Source: DAHVFK01 sp963755395
GTDB taxonomy: Bacteria; Pseudomonadota; Gammaproteobacteria; Burkholderiales; SG8-39
NCBI GenBank assembly: GCA_963755395.1
Contig: CAVWJJ010000002.1
Coordinates: 806,001 to 870,000 of the forward strand
Direction: 5' to 3'
DNA: 64,000 nt
This document shows positions 8,365 to 17,139 of this stretch, in pieces (within the stretch, counting starts at the first letter, position 1; every line of letters starts with the position of its first letter). A model generated the notes under the pieces. That model did no database searches. It saw only the letters and a list, made by a program, of their open reading frames with translations, and had not been told where the DNA came from. Made by a program: the position numbers and the translations under genes.

Positions 8365-9774
8365 ATGGCCCAAACGCCGCAGACCCTGCGCAGCGACAGC
8401 CCGGACGCCCAGCTACTGGCGCTCAAGGTCCCGCCGCACTCGGTCGAGGCCGAGCAATCGCTGCTGGGCGGGCTTCTGCTCGACAACCAGGCCTTGGACC
8501 GCATCGCCGACCTGGTTTCGCCGCAGGATTTCTACCGCGACGACCACCGCCGCATCTACCGCCACATCGTCAAGCTGGTGGAGGCCGCCAAGCCGGCCGA
8601 CGTCGTGACGGTGTCGGAGTCGATCGAGGCAAGCGAGGACAAGGACAAGACCGGCGGCCCCGCCTACCTGGGCGCGCTGGCGCAGAACACCCCGAGCGCG
8701 CTCAACATCCGCCGCTACGCCGAGATCGTGCGCGAGCGCGCGGTGCAGCGGCGCCTGGCGCAGGTCGCGACCGACATCGCGGAGAACGCGCTCAACCCGG
8801 GCGGCAAGGAGGTCGGGCAGCTGCTCGACGAGGCCGAGTCGCGCATCCTCGAAATCGGCGAGGCAGGCTCGCGCCATACCGTGGGGCTGGAGGAGATCAA
8901 GCCGGTGCTGGCGCGGGTGCTCGAACGCATCGACCATCTCTATCACCGCGACAATCCGTCCGACGTGACGGGCGTGCCCACGGGATTTCACGATCTGGAC
9001 TCCAAGACCGCGGGCCTGCAGCCCGGAGACCTGATCATCGTCGCCGGGCGCCCGTCGATGGGAAAGACGGCCTTTGCGCTCAACATCGCGGAAAGCGTGG
9101 CGCTCAACACCCTGCTGCCGGTTGCGGTGTTCAGCATGGAGATGGGCGGCACGCAGCTCGCCACCCGGATGCTCGGCTCGATCGCGCGCGTGGACCAGCA
9201 CAAGATGCGCACCGGACGGCTGTCGGACCAGGAGTGGCACGACCTGTCGGAGGCCATGGGCCGGCTGCACGACGCGCCGATCTTCATCGACGAGACCGCG
9301 GCGCTGAACTCGCTCGAGCTGCGCACACGCGCGCGCCGCCTGTGGCGCCAGTTCGGCGGCAAGCTCGGCCTGGTGGTGGTGGACTACCTGCAGCTCATGT
9401 CCGCAACGAATACCAAGGGCAGCGAGAACCGCGCGACCGAGATCTCCGAGATGTCGCGCTCGCTCAAGGCGCTCGCCAAGGAGCTCAAGGTGCCGGTGAT
9501 CGCGCTGTCGCAGCTCTCGCGCGCGGTCGAGAGCCGCAACGACCGGCGGCCGATGATGTCGGACCTGCGCGAATCGGGCGCCATCGAGCAGGACGCCGAC
9601 GTGATCCTGTTCATCTACCGCGACGAGGTCTACTCGCCCGACAAGCCCGAGGCGAAGGGCCGCGCCGAGATCATCATCGGCAAGCAGAGGAATGGCCCGA
9701 TCGGCAAGGTCGAGCTTACCTTCCTCGGACAGTTCACGCGCTTCGAGAATTTTGCCGCATCGGGATCGTTCTGA
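8365..9774 (+). CDS. dnaB: Replicative DNA helicase DnaB
   Basis: A 469-residue hexameric 5'-to-3' helicase that unwinds DNA at the replication fork. The N-terminal DnaG-interaction domain contains PPHSVEAEQSLLGGLLLD. The C-terminal RecA-like domain has Walker A GRPSMGKTAFALN near residue 228, Walker B LVVVDYLQLM near residue 336 and the arginine-finger region. The ATG at 8365 is the first in frame after the rplI terminator. The gene is intact and of standard length. Confidence 0.97.
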   Translation: MAQTPQTLRSDSPDAQLLALKVPPHSVEAEQSLLGGLLLDNQALDRIADLVSPQDFYRDDHRRIYRHIVKLVEAAKPADVVTVSESIEASEDKDKTGGPAYLGALAQNTPSALNIRRYAEIVRERAVQRRLAQVATDIAENALNPGGKEVGQLLDEAESRILEIGEAGSRHTVGLEEIKPVLARVLERIDHLYHRDNPSDVTGVPTGFHDLDSKTAGLQPGDLIIVAGRPSMGKTAFALNIAESVALNTLLPVAVFSMEMGGTQLATRMLGSIARVDQHKMRTGRLSDQEWHDLSEAMGRLHDAPIFIDETAALNSLELRTRARRLWRQFGGKLGLVVVDYLQLMSATNTKGSENRATEISEMSRSLKALAKELKVPVIALSQLSRAVESRNDRRPMMSDLRESGAIEQDADVILFIYRDEVYSPDKPEAKGRAEIIIGKQRNGPIGKVELTFLGQFTRFENFAASGSF

Positions 9775-9796
9775 CGTCCGCCTTGGGGAGAACTGC

Positions 9797-10033
9797 ATGG
9801 CCGAGCCGGTGATCGCGCAGAAATCGCCCTACGCCGTCGAGCTGGCGCCCGGCGATTACTGGTGGTGCGCCTGCGGGCGCTCGAAGCGCCAGCCGTTCTG
9901 CGACGGCTCGCACAAAGGCTCCGAGTTCACGCCGGTCAAGTTCACCGTCGCCGAGGCGCAGAAGGTCTGGCTGTGCGGCTGCAAGCGCAGCGGCGGCAAG
10001 CCGTTCTGCGACGGCACCCACTCCAAGCTCTAG
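9797..10033 (+). CDS. Tandem CDGSH iron-sulfur domain protein
   Basis: A 78-residue protein with two CDGSH [2Fe-2S] motifs: CACGRSKRQPFCDGSH near residues 27-42 and CGCKRSGGKPFCDGTH near residues 60-75. Each supplies three Cys and one His to a labile cluster. Proteins with this twin layout resemble CISD3/MiNT-type redox or cluster-transfer proteins. The start at 9797 has GGGGAG 7 nt upstream. There is no membrane anchor, so it is probably cytoplasmic. It lies 22 bp after dnaB and converges with phoH. The physiological partner is unknown. Confidence 0.85.
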   Translation: MAEPVIAQKSPYAVELAPGDYWWCACGRSKRQPFCDGSHKGSEFTPVKFTVAEAQKVWLCGCKRSGGKPFCDGTHSKL

Positions 10034-10052
10034 TGCCGGCGGCTCGCGGCCG

Positions 10053-11475
10053 CTATAGCACCTCTGCTGCGTGGTCGGCCAGGCGCGAGCGCTCGCCGCG
10101 CGCGCAGCGTGACGTGCCCGCCGTGCGCCCAGCCCTTGAACCGGTCGACCACGTAGGTCAGGCCCGAGCTGCCTTCGGTGAGGTAGGGCGTGTCGATCTG
10201 CGCGATGTTGCCGAGGCAGCACCACCTTGGTGCCGGGGCCGGCGCGCGTGACGAGCGTCTTCATCTGCTTGGGCGTGAGGTTCTGCGCCTCGTCGATGAT
10301 GAGGTACTTGTTGATGAACGTGCGCCCGCGCATGAAATTGAGCGACTTGACCTTGATGCGCGAGCGGATCAGGTCGCGCGTCGCGGCGCGTCCCCATTCG
10401 CCGCCTCGGCTCGTCGGACTTGTTCAGCACGTCGAGGTTGTCCTCCAGCGCGCCCATCCAGGGCTGCATCTTCTCCTCTTCGGTGCCGGGCAGGAAGCCG
10501 ATGTCCTCGCCCACCGGCACGGTGACGCGGGTCATGATGATCTCGGTGTAGAGCTTGTCGTCCAGCGCCTGCGTCAGGCCCGCGGCCAGCGCGAGCAGCG
10601 TCTTGCCGGTGCCGGCCTGGCCGAGCAGCGTGACGAAGTCGATCTCCGGGTTCATCAGCAGGTTGAGCGCGAAGTTCTGCTCGCGGTTGCGCGCGGTGAT
10701 GCCCCAGACGGTGTTCTTGGCGTGCGTGTAGTCGCGCAGCGTCTCGAGCACCGCGACGCGGCCCGCCTTTTCCTTCACCAGCGCGTACAGCGGGCGCTCG
10801 CCCGACTCGTCGTAGACGAACTCGTTCAGCTCGAGCTGCGGCACCAGCGGGCCGCGGATGCGGTAGTAGGTGTGGCCCTCCTTCTTCCACGACTCCATGT
10901 CGCTTGGCCGTGGTTGTCCCAGAAATTGCCCGGCAGCTCGCGCACGCCGGTGTACAGCAGGTCGGTGTCTTCCAGCACCTTGTCGTTGAAGTAGTCCTCC
11001 GCGGCGAGACCCAGCGCGCGCGCCTTGATGCGCATGTTGATGTCTTTCGACACCAGCACCACGTCGCGCTGCGGCTCGCGTTCGTGCAGGTGGCGCACCA
11101 CCGACAGGATCTGGTTGTCGGCCTTGCCGATCGGCAGCGTTGCCGGCAGCTCGGCGCTGATCGCCTCGGTCTGCAGGAACAGGCGCCCGCCGGTCGCCGC
11201 GCCCTCGGGCGTGCGAATCGGCAGTCCGACCTTGATGTCGCCCTTCGCATGCGAGACCACGTCGTCGAGGAAGCGGCTCGCCTGGCGCGCGTTGCGCGCC
11301 ACTTCCGACAGCCCTTCTTGTGGCTGTCGAGCTCCTCCAGCGTGACCATCGGCAGGTAGATGTCGTGCTCCTCGAAGCGGAACAGGCTGGTCGGGTCGTG
11401 CATCAGCACGTTGGTGTCCAGCACGAACAGCTTCTTGGTCTTGGGTTTGCGGGAACTGCGGGAGCGCTTCGGCAT
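10053..11475 (-). CDS. phoH: PIN-PhoH ATPase (PhoH2-type RNA helicase/ribonuclease); several frameshifts
   Basis: Pieced together, this is a protein of about 474 residues. An N-terminal PIN nuclease domain (KLFVLDTNVLMHDPTSLF) is followed by a PhoH ATPase domain with Walker A LLGQAGTGKTLLALA and Walker B YLIIDEAQNLT. PhoH2 proteins are ATP-dependent RNA helicases with sequence-specific ribonuclease activity. The frame breaks near 11310, 10905, 10400 and 10212. The true C-terminus reads GNIAQIDTPYLTEGSSG and ends DHAAEVL. I chose the ATG at 11475; a TTG at 11535 is an alternative that would overlap the peroxiredoxin gene. The fragments are collinear and complete, so sequencing error is more likely than decay. 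Confidence 0.85.
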
Positions 11476-11518
11476 TGCTTCGCTAACGGAGGATTCGGCC
11501 GCCTCGGCCGGTTCGACA

Positions 11519-11974
11519 TCATAGGGCTTTAACAAAGTTCAATACCTCCTCTGCGTGGCCTGGGACCTTGACTCCGCGCCATTCGCGCGCGATCACCCCG
11601 TTCCGGTCCAGAACGAAGGTGCTGCGCTCGATGCCGCGCACCTGCCTGCCATACATGTTCTTCAGCTTGATGACGCCGAACTGCGCGCACACGGTCTCCT
11701 CGGCGTCCGAGAGGAGATCAAAGGGGAGCTTCAGCTTGGCCTTGAACGACTCGTGCGACTTGAGCGAGTCGCGCGAGACGCCGTAGACCTCGCACCCGGC
11801 GCGCGCGAACTCGCGCTGGCGGTCGCGGAAGTCCGCGCCTTCCGTGCTGCAGCCGGCGGTGTTGTCTTTGGGGTAGAAGTAGAGCACCACTGTCTTGCCG
11901 CGGGTGCTCGAGAGCCTGAACGTCTTGCTGCCGGTCGAGGGCAGGGTGAAATCCTTGACGGCCTTGCCGGGCAT
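11519..11974 (-). CDS. bcp: Thioredoxin-dependent thiol peroxidase (Bcp/PrxQ family)
   Basis: A peroxiredoxin of about 152 residues if started at the ATG at 11974 (MPGKAVKDFTLP), which fits the usual Bcp length. An ATG at 12021 would add 16 residues. The peroxidatic cysteine lies in YPKDNTAGCSTE; the usual TPGC Pro is Ala here. The resolving Cys that E. coli Bcp has five residues later is absent. Another Cys occurs in RAGCEVYGVS, as in PrxQ proteins that resolve from a different helix. It reduces hydroperoxides in the cytoplasm. Its stop lies 44 bp upstream of the chosen phoH start, and the two may be co-transcribed. Confidence 0.87.
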   Translation of the reverse strand: MPGKAVKDFTLPSTGSKTFRLSSTRGKTVVLYFYPKDNTAGCSTEGADFRDRQREFARAGCEVYGVSRDSLKSHESFKAKLKLPFDLLSDAEETVCAQFGVIKLKNMYGRQVRGIERSTFVLDRNGVIAREWRGVKVPGHAEEVLNFVKAL

Positions 11975-12107
11975 GCCTGGTTTGTTCAAAACCTTTTCAG
12001 CAATGCGATGCAACGCCTTCATTGAACACGTTTTCGGCGCCGGTCGCAAGCGTTCCGGGCACCGAGCTCCCGCAGCGCGCATGCAGGCGTCTGATTCGAA
12101 GGATGTT

Positions 12108-12494
12108 TCAGCCGGTCGGACGATACGTGCCGCCATCGAGGATGACGCGAATGGCCTCGGCCATCGCCATGGGCAACAAGGTCTTGGGCAGGTAGCCGAC
12201 CGCGCCGGACTTGAGCGCCGCGCGCACCTGATCCTCGTCGTCGTCGGCGGAGATCACCGCCACACGCGCACGCGGAAATTGCGTGCGGAATCGAATCAGC
12301 GCATCCATGCCCGCGTAACCCGGCAGCCCCAAGTCGAGCAGCACCAGCCCGAGGTCGTTCAACCGCTTCGCGTCCACCAGACCGCTCTCGAGGTCGAACT
12401 GGCTGAAAAAGTCGGCGCCCGGCCGCACGCTGTACACGATCGTGCGCAGCGTCTCGTGGATCACGGGATGGTCGTCGACCAGGAGAACGTCCAT
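12108..12494 (-). CDS. Stand-alone response-regulator receiver domain
   Basis: A 128-residue single-domain receiver with the acidic pair in LLVDDHPVIHE near residue 7, the phospho-acceptor Asp in LVLLDLGLPG near residue 54, the Ser switch in VISADDD and the Lys in GYLPKTLLP. The sequence resembles NarL/FixJ-type receivers, but there is no DNA-binding domain: translation stops after GGTYRPTG. No kinase gene is adjacent. It could be a phosphate sink, a protein-protein switch, or a truncated NarL-type regulator. Confidence 0.8.
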   Translation of the reverse strand: MDVLLVDDHPVIHETLRTIVYSVRPGADFFSQFDLESGLVDAKRLNDLGLVLLDLGLPGYAGMDALIRFRTQFPRARVAVISADDDEDQVRAALKSGAVGYLPKTLLPMAMAEAIRVILDGGTYRPTG

Positions 12495-12581
12495 AGCGGG
12501 AAAATGTTACCCCTGGCCACCGAGCGCTCCCCGTTCCGCACAATATTTTGAAAACGCGGCAGAGAGTAAGCTCTCCCGAAA

Positions 12582-13478
12582 TTAGCTTCCTGTCCTGTCG
12601 TGGCGCGCAACGAAGCGCTCGACCTCGCGCAGCACTTCGGCCGGACGCTCCTCTGGCAGGAAGTGGCCGCAGTCGAGGGCGCGCCCGCTGACGTGCTTCG
12701 CCACCGCGCGCCAGTCGGCGAGGCAGTCGAACTGCGCCTCGACCACGCCCTGCTTGCCCCATAGTGCCAGCACGGGCATGGAGAGCTTCTTTTTCAAGTC
12801 TTTTCGATCGTGAACCAGGTCGACGCCAGCGGCGGCGCGGTAGTCCTCGCAGGTGGCGTGGATCGTGCGCGGGTCGCGAAAGCAGCGCGCGTATTCTCGC
12901 AGCGCCGCTTTGGAGAACGGCTTCAGGCCGGAGAGGCCGCGCCCGATGCGCCCGAGCACGTAGTCCGGCCCGACCGCGCGCAGCATCTTCTCCGGCAGCG
13001 GGGCGGGCTGGATGAGGAAGAACCAGTGGTAGTAGGCGCGCGCGAAGGCCATGTCGGTCTTCTCGTACATCCTGAGCGTGGGCGAGATGTCCATCACGGT
13101 AAGCGTGCGCACGCGCTTGCCGTGGTCGCGCGCGAGGCGGTGCGCGACGCGCGCGCCGCGGTCGTGCCCGACCAGGTGGAAGCTCGGGTGGCCGAGCTTC
13201 GCCATCACCTCGACCATGTCCTGCGCCATGGCGCGCTTGGAATAGTTCGAGTGGTCGGCGAGGCCCTTCGGCTTGGACGAATCGCCGTAGCCGCGCAGGT
13301 CCGGGCAGACCACCGTGTGGCGACGTGCGAGCACGGGCGCCACCTTGTGCCACATGGCGTGCGTCTCGGGGTAGCCGTGCAGCATCAGCACCGGCGGGCC
13401 TTCGCCCGCGGTCACGAGGTTGATCGTGGCGCCGCTGGTGCGGATCTTCTTCGTCTTGAAACCCGGGAAAAGCGCCAT
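12582..13478 (-). CDS. Alpha/beta hydrolase, haloacetate dehalogenase-like
   Basis: A 298-residue alpha/beta hydrolase. It shows the oxyanion region MLHGYPETHAMWH, the nucleophile elbow VGHDRGARVAHRLA with Asp as nucleophile (near residue 110), and the catalytic His in DCGHFLPEERP near residue 274. The Asp nucleophile with HDRGARV and the CGHFLPEE ending are hallmarks of fluoroacetate/haloacetate dehalogenases and close relatives. The ATG at 13478 directly follows the stop of the SMR-like gene, so it looks like the last gene of the arn operon. Whether it acts on halogenated acids or on another ester is unknown. Confidence 0.8.
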   Translation of the reverse strand: MALFPGFKTKKIRTSGATINLVTAGEGPPVLMLHGYPETHAMWHKVAPVLARRHTVVCPDLRGYGDSSKPKGLADHSNYSKRAMAQDMVEVMAKLGHPSFHLVGHDRGARVAHRLARDHGKRVRTLTVMDISPTLRMYEKTDMAFARAYYHWFFLIQPAPLPEKMLRAVGPDYVLGRIGRGLSGLKPFSKAALREYARCFRDPRTIHATCEDYRAAAGVDLVHDRKDLKKKLSMPVLALWGKQGVVEAQFDCLADWRAVAKHVSGRALDCGHFLPEERPAEVLREVERFVARHDRTGS

Positions 13479-13850
13479 TCAGGACCTCGCTACGATCGTT
13501 ACGCCGACGATGATGATCGCGATGCCGGCGACGCGCTGCAGCGTGACCGGCTCGCCGAGCAGCCACCAGGCGAGTACCGCGTTGATGGCGAAGCCGACCG
13601 ACAGCATGGGGTAGGCCACGCTTACCTCCACGCGCGAGAGCGCCATCAGCCAGACCACCAGGCTCACCGCGTAGCAGGCCATGCCGCCCAGGATGTACGG
13701 GTTGGCGGCGAACCTTAGGCCGATCTCGAGCGCGCGCCCGAGCACGAACTCGAAGTGCCCGATCGAGTTGGTGCCCGCCTTGAGCAGCAGCTGGGCGAAG
13801 GTGTTGAGCAGCACGCCGGCTGCGATCAGGCCGAAGCTCACCGCGTTCAT
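13479..13850 (-). CDS. SMR/EamA-type four-helix membrane protein, candidate ArnE/ArnF-like flippase
   Basis: A 123-residue membrane protein with four predicted transmembrane helices, the size and shape of the small multidrug resistance family. Features are NTFAQLLLKAGTNSIG near residue 16 and AYPMLSVGFAINAVLAW near residue 78. In enterobacteria two such proteins, ArnE and ArnF, flip undecaprenyl phosphate-L-Ara4N to the periplasm. Here one gene sits within an arn operon, 11 bp after the Mth938-like gene. I infer a flippase role from context; a generic transporter is possible. Confidence 0.7.
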   Translation of the reverse strand: MNAVSFGLIAAGVLLNTFAQLLLKAGTNSIGHFEFVLGRALEIGLRFAANPYILGGMACYAVSLVVWLMALSRVEVSVAYPMLSVGFAINAVLAWWLLGEPVTLQRVAGIAIIIVGVTIVARS

Positions 13851-13860
13851 CTCGTTCCCC

Positions 13861-14229
13861 TCATTCGAACAGCAGCGCCGCGGCGACGCGGCGGTCCTCG
13901 GACACCAGGATATTGTAGGTGCGGCAGGCCGCGTTCAGGTCCATGACTTCGAGGCCGATGCGCGCGGCCGACAGCGGCGAGGTCAGGCGCGGGTGCGGAA
14001 AGCGCAGCCGCGGCCCGGTGCCGAGCAGCACGATTTCCGGCCCGAACGCCGCCAGCGCCGCGAAGTGCTCTTCGCGCAGCGCAGCGAAACTTGCCGCCTC
14101 CCACGCCACGACGCGGTCCGGGGCCAGGATCAGGTTGCTGCTGTGGCGCTCGCCGTTGATCAGCACGTAGCCCGCGCCGTAGCCGGTGACCATGTTCACG
14201 CCGGCGCGCGTCTCGCGCTCGAACTTCAC
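13861..14229 (-). CDS. Mth938-like domain (DUF498) protein
   Basis: A 122-residue protein that starts at GTG 14229 and overlaps the arnD stop by 4 bp. It contains VTGYGAGYVLINGERHSSNLI followed by EIVLLGTGPRLRFPHP and the ending TYNILVSEDRRVAAALLFE, the pattern of Mth938/DUF498 proteins related to NDUFAF3. No enzymatic motif is known for the bacterial family. The gene shows no frameshift, although its upstream neighbours do. A role in lipid A modification is suggested only by operon position. Confidence 0.75.
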   Translation of the reverse strand: MKFERETRAGVNMVTGYGAGYVLINGERHSSNLILAPDRVVAWEAASFAALREEHFAALAAFGPEIVLLGTGPRLRFPHPRLTSPLSAARIGLEVMDLNAACRTYNILVSEDRRVAAALLFE

Positions 14230-15146
14230 GCCGCGCTCCCTTGCAGCGCGAGGGTGCCGGAGCGCCCGGGCACCGGGCCCTCGAGCACGCGGCAGCGCGG
14301 CAGCGCCGCCGCATCGAGCGCGGCGTAGAGCTCGCGCAGCGCAACCAGCTCGTAGCCGAGCGCGCGCCAGCCCTCGAGCAGACGCCCGAACTGCGGCGCG
14401 AGCCGCCCGCCCTCGAGCTCGGCGTGCAGGGTGTAGACGTGGCCCTGCGGCGGCGCCTCGCGCGAGAGCTCGAGCACCCGCGCCACGGCGTCGTCCGCGG
14501 TCGCGCCGTCGACCCCGATCAGCTCGTCCAGCGTGGGCAGCGTGGTGGGCAGCTGCGGCACGCCCCGCCGCGCCGCCCTCGAGCGCCGGCACGAAGGGCC
14601 CGCGGCCGCGCGTGTCGGAGGCGTAGTCCAAGCCGAGCTCGCGCTCGGCGGCGAAGGCGTGCGCGTTCATCTGCCAGCCGGCCGCGCCGTGCACCCGCGC
14701 CGGCTGCGCCGAACACCTCGGCGAAGCGCTCGAAGGCGCGCCGCATCTCGCGTCGCGTCCAGGCGCGCGCCGGCGCGCGCCACGCCGTCCTGCCAGCGCA
14801 CGTGGTCGTAGCAGTGGATCCCGACTTCGAAGCCGGCGTCGCGCGCGGCGCGCAGCATCTGCGGCGCAGCGCGCGCCGATGTCGGGCCCGGGCAGCAGCG
14901 TGCCGTAGAGCAGGGTGCGAACGCCGTAGTGCTCGAGCACCGAGGTGCGCGCCACCTTGCCGACGAAGCCGCGCCGGAATACGCGCTTGATGGCGCGGCC
15001 GGTGTGGTCGGGGCCGAGGCGAAAACAGGAAAGTCGCGCCGCGCGCGCTGCGCGGCGAGGATCCGCATCAGGCGCGGCACGCCCTCGCGCGTGCCGCGTA
15101 GGTGTCGACGTCGAGCTTCAGGCGATCCGGCGGCTCAGCGCGTCAT
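14226..15146 (-). CDS. arnD: Polysaccharide deacetylase, ArnD-like; several frameshifts
   Basis: Fragments in three frames assemble into a carbohydrate esterase family 4 protein of about 300 residues. It begins RLKLDVDTY with GTREGVPRLMRILAAQ, continues with GFEVGIHCYDHVRWQDGV and LGLDYASDTRG, and ends LPTTLPTLDELIG then VYTLHAELEGG. These match ArnD, the deformylase that removes the formyl group from undecaprenyl phosphate-L-Ara4FN. The Asp of the DVDT motif and His of the HCYDH motif are expected metal and catalytic residues. The start is probably the ATG at 15146, overlapping the stop of the preceding gene (ATGA), but a shift immediately after it makes this uncertain. Confidence 0.8.
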
Positions 15147-16199
15147 TCGACCAGCGCTGCGCGCGCTCCGCGACGTGGCCGCGGTAGGCGTCGAAGATCG
15201 TAGTGCAGCGCGTCGCGCATGCCGACCTGCGGGCTCCAGCCCAGCTCCGCGCATCGTGTTGTCGATCGCGGCACGCGGTTCTGCACGTCCTGGTAGCCCT
15301 TGCCGTAATAGGCGTCGGCGCTGGTCTCGACGATCTTCACCTTGCGCGCACTCTCGCGGTACTCGGGGTACTCGAGCGCCATGCTCTAGCATCATGTCGC
15401 GCGAGCTCGCGCGATCGAGTAGTTGTTGCGCGGGTTGCCGATGTTGTAGATCTTGCCGCTCGCGACGCCGCGCGGGTTGTCGATGATCTTCATCAGCGCG
15501 TCGATGCCGTCGTCGATGTAGGTGAAGGCGCGCTTCTGGCTGCCGCCGTCGACCAGCTTGATCGGCTCGCCGCGCACGATGTGGCCGAGGAACTGGGTGA
15601 TCACGCGCGAGCTGCCCTCCTTCGGCGTCGTTGATGCGAGTCCAGCCCCGAGCCGATCCAGTTGAACGGCCGGAACAGCGTGAAGTCGAGACCCTGCTGC
15701 ACGCCGTAGGCCCAGATCACGCGGTCCATCAGCTGCTTGGAGCAGGAGTAGATCCAGCGCTGCTTGTGGATCGGCCCCAGCACCAGCTCGGAGGTCTCGG
15801 GATCGAATTCGCGCGTCGCGGCACATGCCGTAGACCTCGGAGGTCGAGGGGAAGACCACGCGCTTGCCGTACTTCACGCACGAGCGCACGATCGGCAGGT
15901 TGGCCTCGAAGTCGAGCTCGAACACCCGCAGCGGCTCGCGCACGTAGGTGGCCGGGCGTGGCGATCGCCACCAGCGGCAGGACCGCGTCGCACTTGCTGA
16001 CGTGGTACTCGATCCATTCCTTGTTGATCGTGATGTCGCCCTCGAAGAAATGAAAGCGCGGGTTGGCCGAGCAGGTCCGCGACGCGCTCGGTCTGCATGT
16101 CCATGCCGTACACGTCCCAGTCGGTGCGTCTCGAGGATGCGCTTGGACAGGTGATGGCCGATGAAGCCGTTGACGCCGAGGATCGAGAAGTTTTTTCAT
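15143..16199 (-). CDS. arnA: UDP-glucuronate decarboxylase (C-terminal ArnA domain as a separate gene); several frameshifts
   Basis: An extended short-chain dehydrogenase of about 350 residues equivalent to the C-terminal half of enterobacterial ArnA. The NAD-binding start reads KKLLILGVNGFIGHHLSK after frame correction. The catalytic region has PSTSEVYGMCRD and YSCSKQLMDRVIWAYG, followed by FRPFNWIG. It oxidatively decarboxylates UDP-GlcA to UDP-4-keto-arabinose. The ATG at 16199 overlaps the formyltransferase stop (ATGA). The exact C-terminus is uncertain because of a shift near 15200; the overlap with arnD at 15143 is the most economical choice. Confidence 0.8.
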
Positions 16200-17139
16200 G
16201 GGATCTTTGTCAGTCGAAAATTGCGGGTTGCAAACCAAAACGGGCCTTCAGCTTCGGCGGCGCCGGCCGCGCGGCCGTCGACCTCGAACTCCAGCAGCCG
16301 CAGCCGGCCGCCCGAGGCGCAGTCGGCATAGCAGCGCGCCCCTTCGCAGTATAGGGCCGGCACGGGGGAGGCGTCGGCGCACGCGGGCTCGACCCGGGTG
16401 CGCAGGATCCTGAGCGGCACGCCGCCGATGCTCGCGAAGGCGCCGGGGTAGGGCGGCGCAACGCGCGCGCACCAGGTCGTGGATCTCGCGCGCGCTCCTG
16501 GACCAGTCGATGCGGCCGTCCTCCGCGCGCCGGCCGCCGAAGTAGCTGCCGGCGGCGAGGTCCTGCGCCTCGCCGCGGCGCGCGCCCGGCGAGCAGCCCG
16601 GGCAGCGCGCGCGTCGAGCACCAGCTCGGCCGCGAGCGTGACCTTGTCGAACACCTCGCGCGCCGTGTCGTCCGGCAGAATCGGCACCGCCTGCCGGCCG
16701 ACGATCGCGCCCGCGTCGGGCTTCTCGGTCATGTAGTGCAGGCTCGCGCCGGTCTCGCTCTCGCCCGTGATCACCGCCCAGTTGACCGGCGCGCGGCCGC
16801 GGTACTTCGGCAGCAGCGAGCCGTGCATGTTGAGCGCGCCGCGCCGCGGCAGCGCCAGCAGCCGCCGGCCGAGCATGTGGCGGTAGTAGAACGAGAACAG
16901 GAAATCCGGCTGCAGCGCCTCTACCCGCGCGGCGAAGGCCGGCTTCGTTCGGGTCCCCGGGGAACGCCGTCTCGAGGTCGCGCTCGGCGGCGAAGCCGGC
17001 GACGCTGGCGAACCAGATGTTCTCGCGCGGCGAGTCCCGGTGCGTCACCACCAGCGGCACCTCGACCCCGTGCGCGAGCAGGGTCGCAGGCAGCGCACCC
17101 CGACGTCGTGGTAGGCGAAGACGACGCGCGCGCGGTCAT
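16196..17139 (-). CDS. Formyltransferase (N-terminal ArnA domain as a separate gene); several frameshifts
   Basis: A methionyl-tRNA-formyltransferase-like protein of about 313 residues. It includes VPLVVTHRDSPRENIWF near the start and the N10-formyl-THF-dependent catalytic core ALNMHGSLLPKYRGRAP (Asn and His) followed by YMTEKPDAGAIVG (Asp). This is the activity of the ArnA N-terminal domain, which formylates UDP-L-Ara4N. Here it is a stand-alone gene next to the decarboxylase gene. The start at 17139 overlaps the arnC stop (ATGA); the stop overlaps the next start. Frame changes occur near 17090, 16945, 16600 and 16455. Confidence 0.8.
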
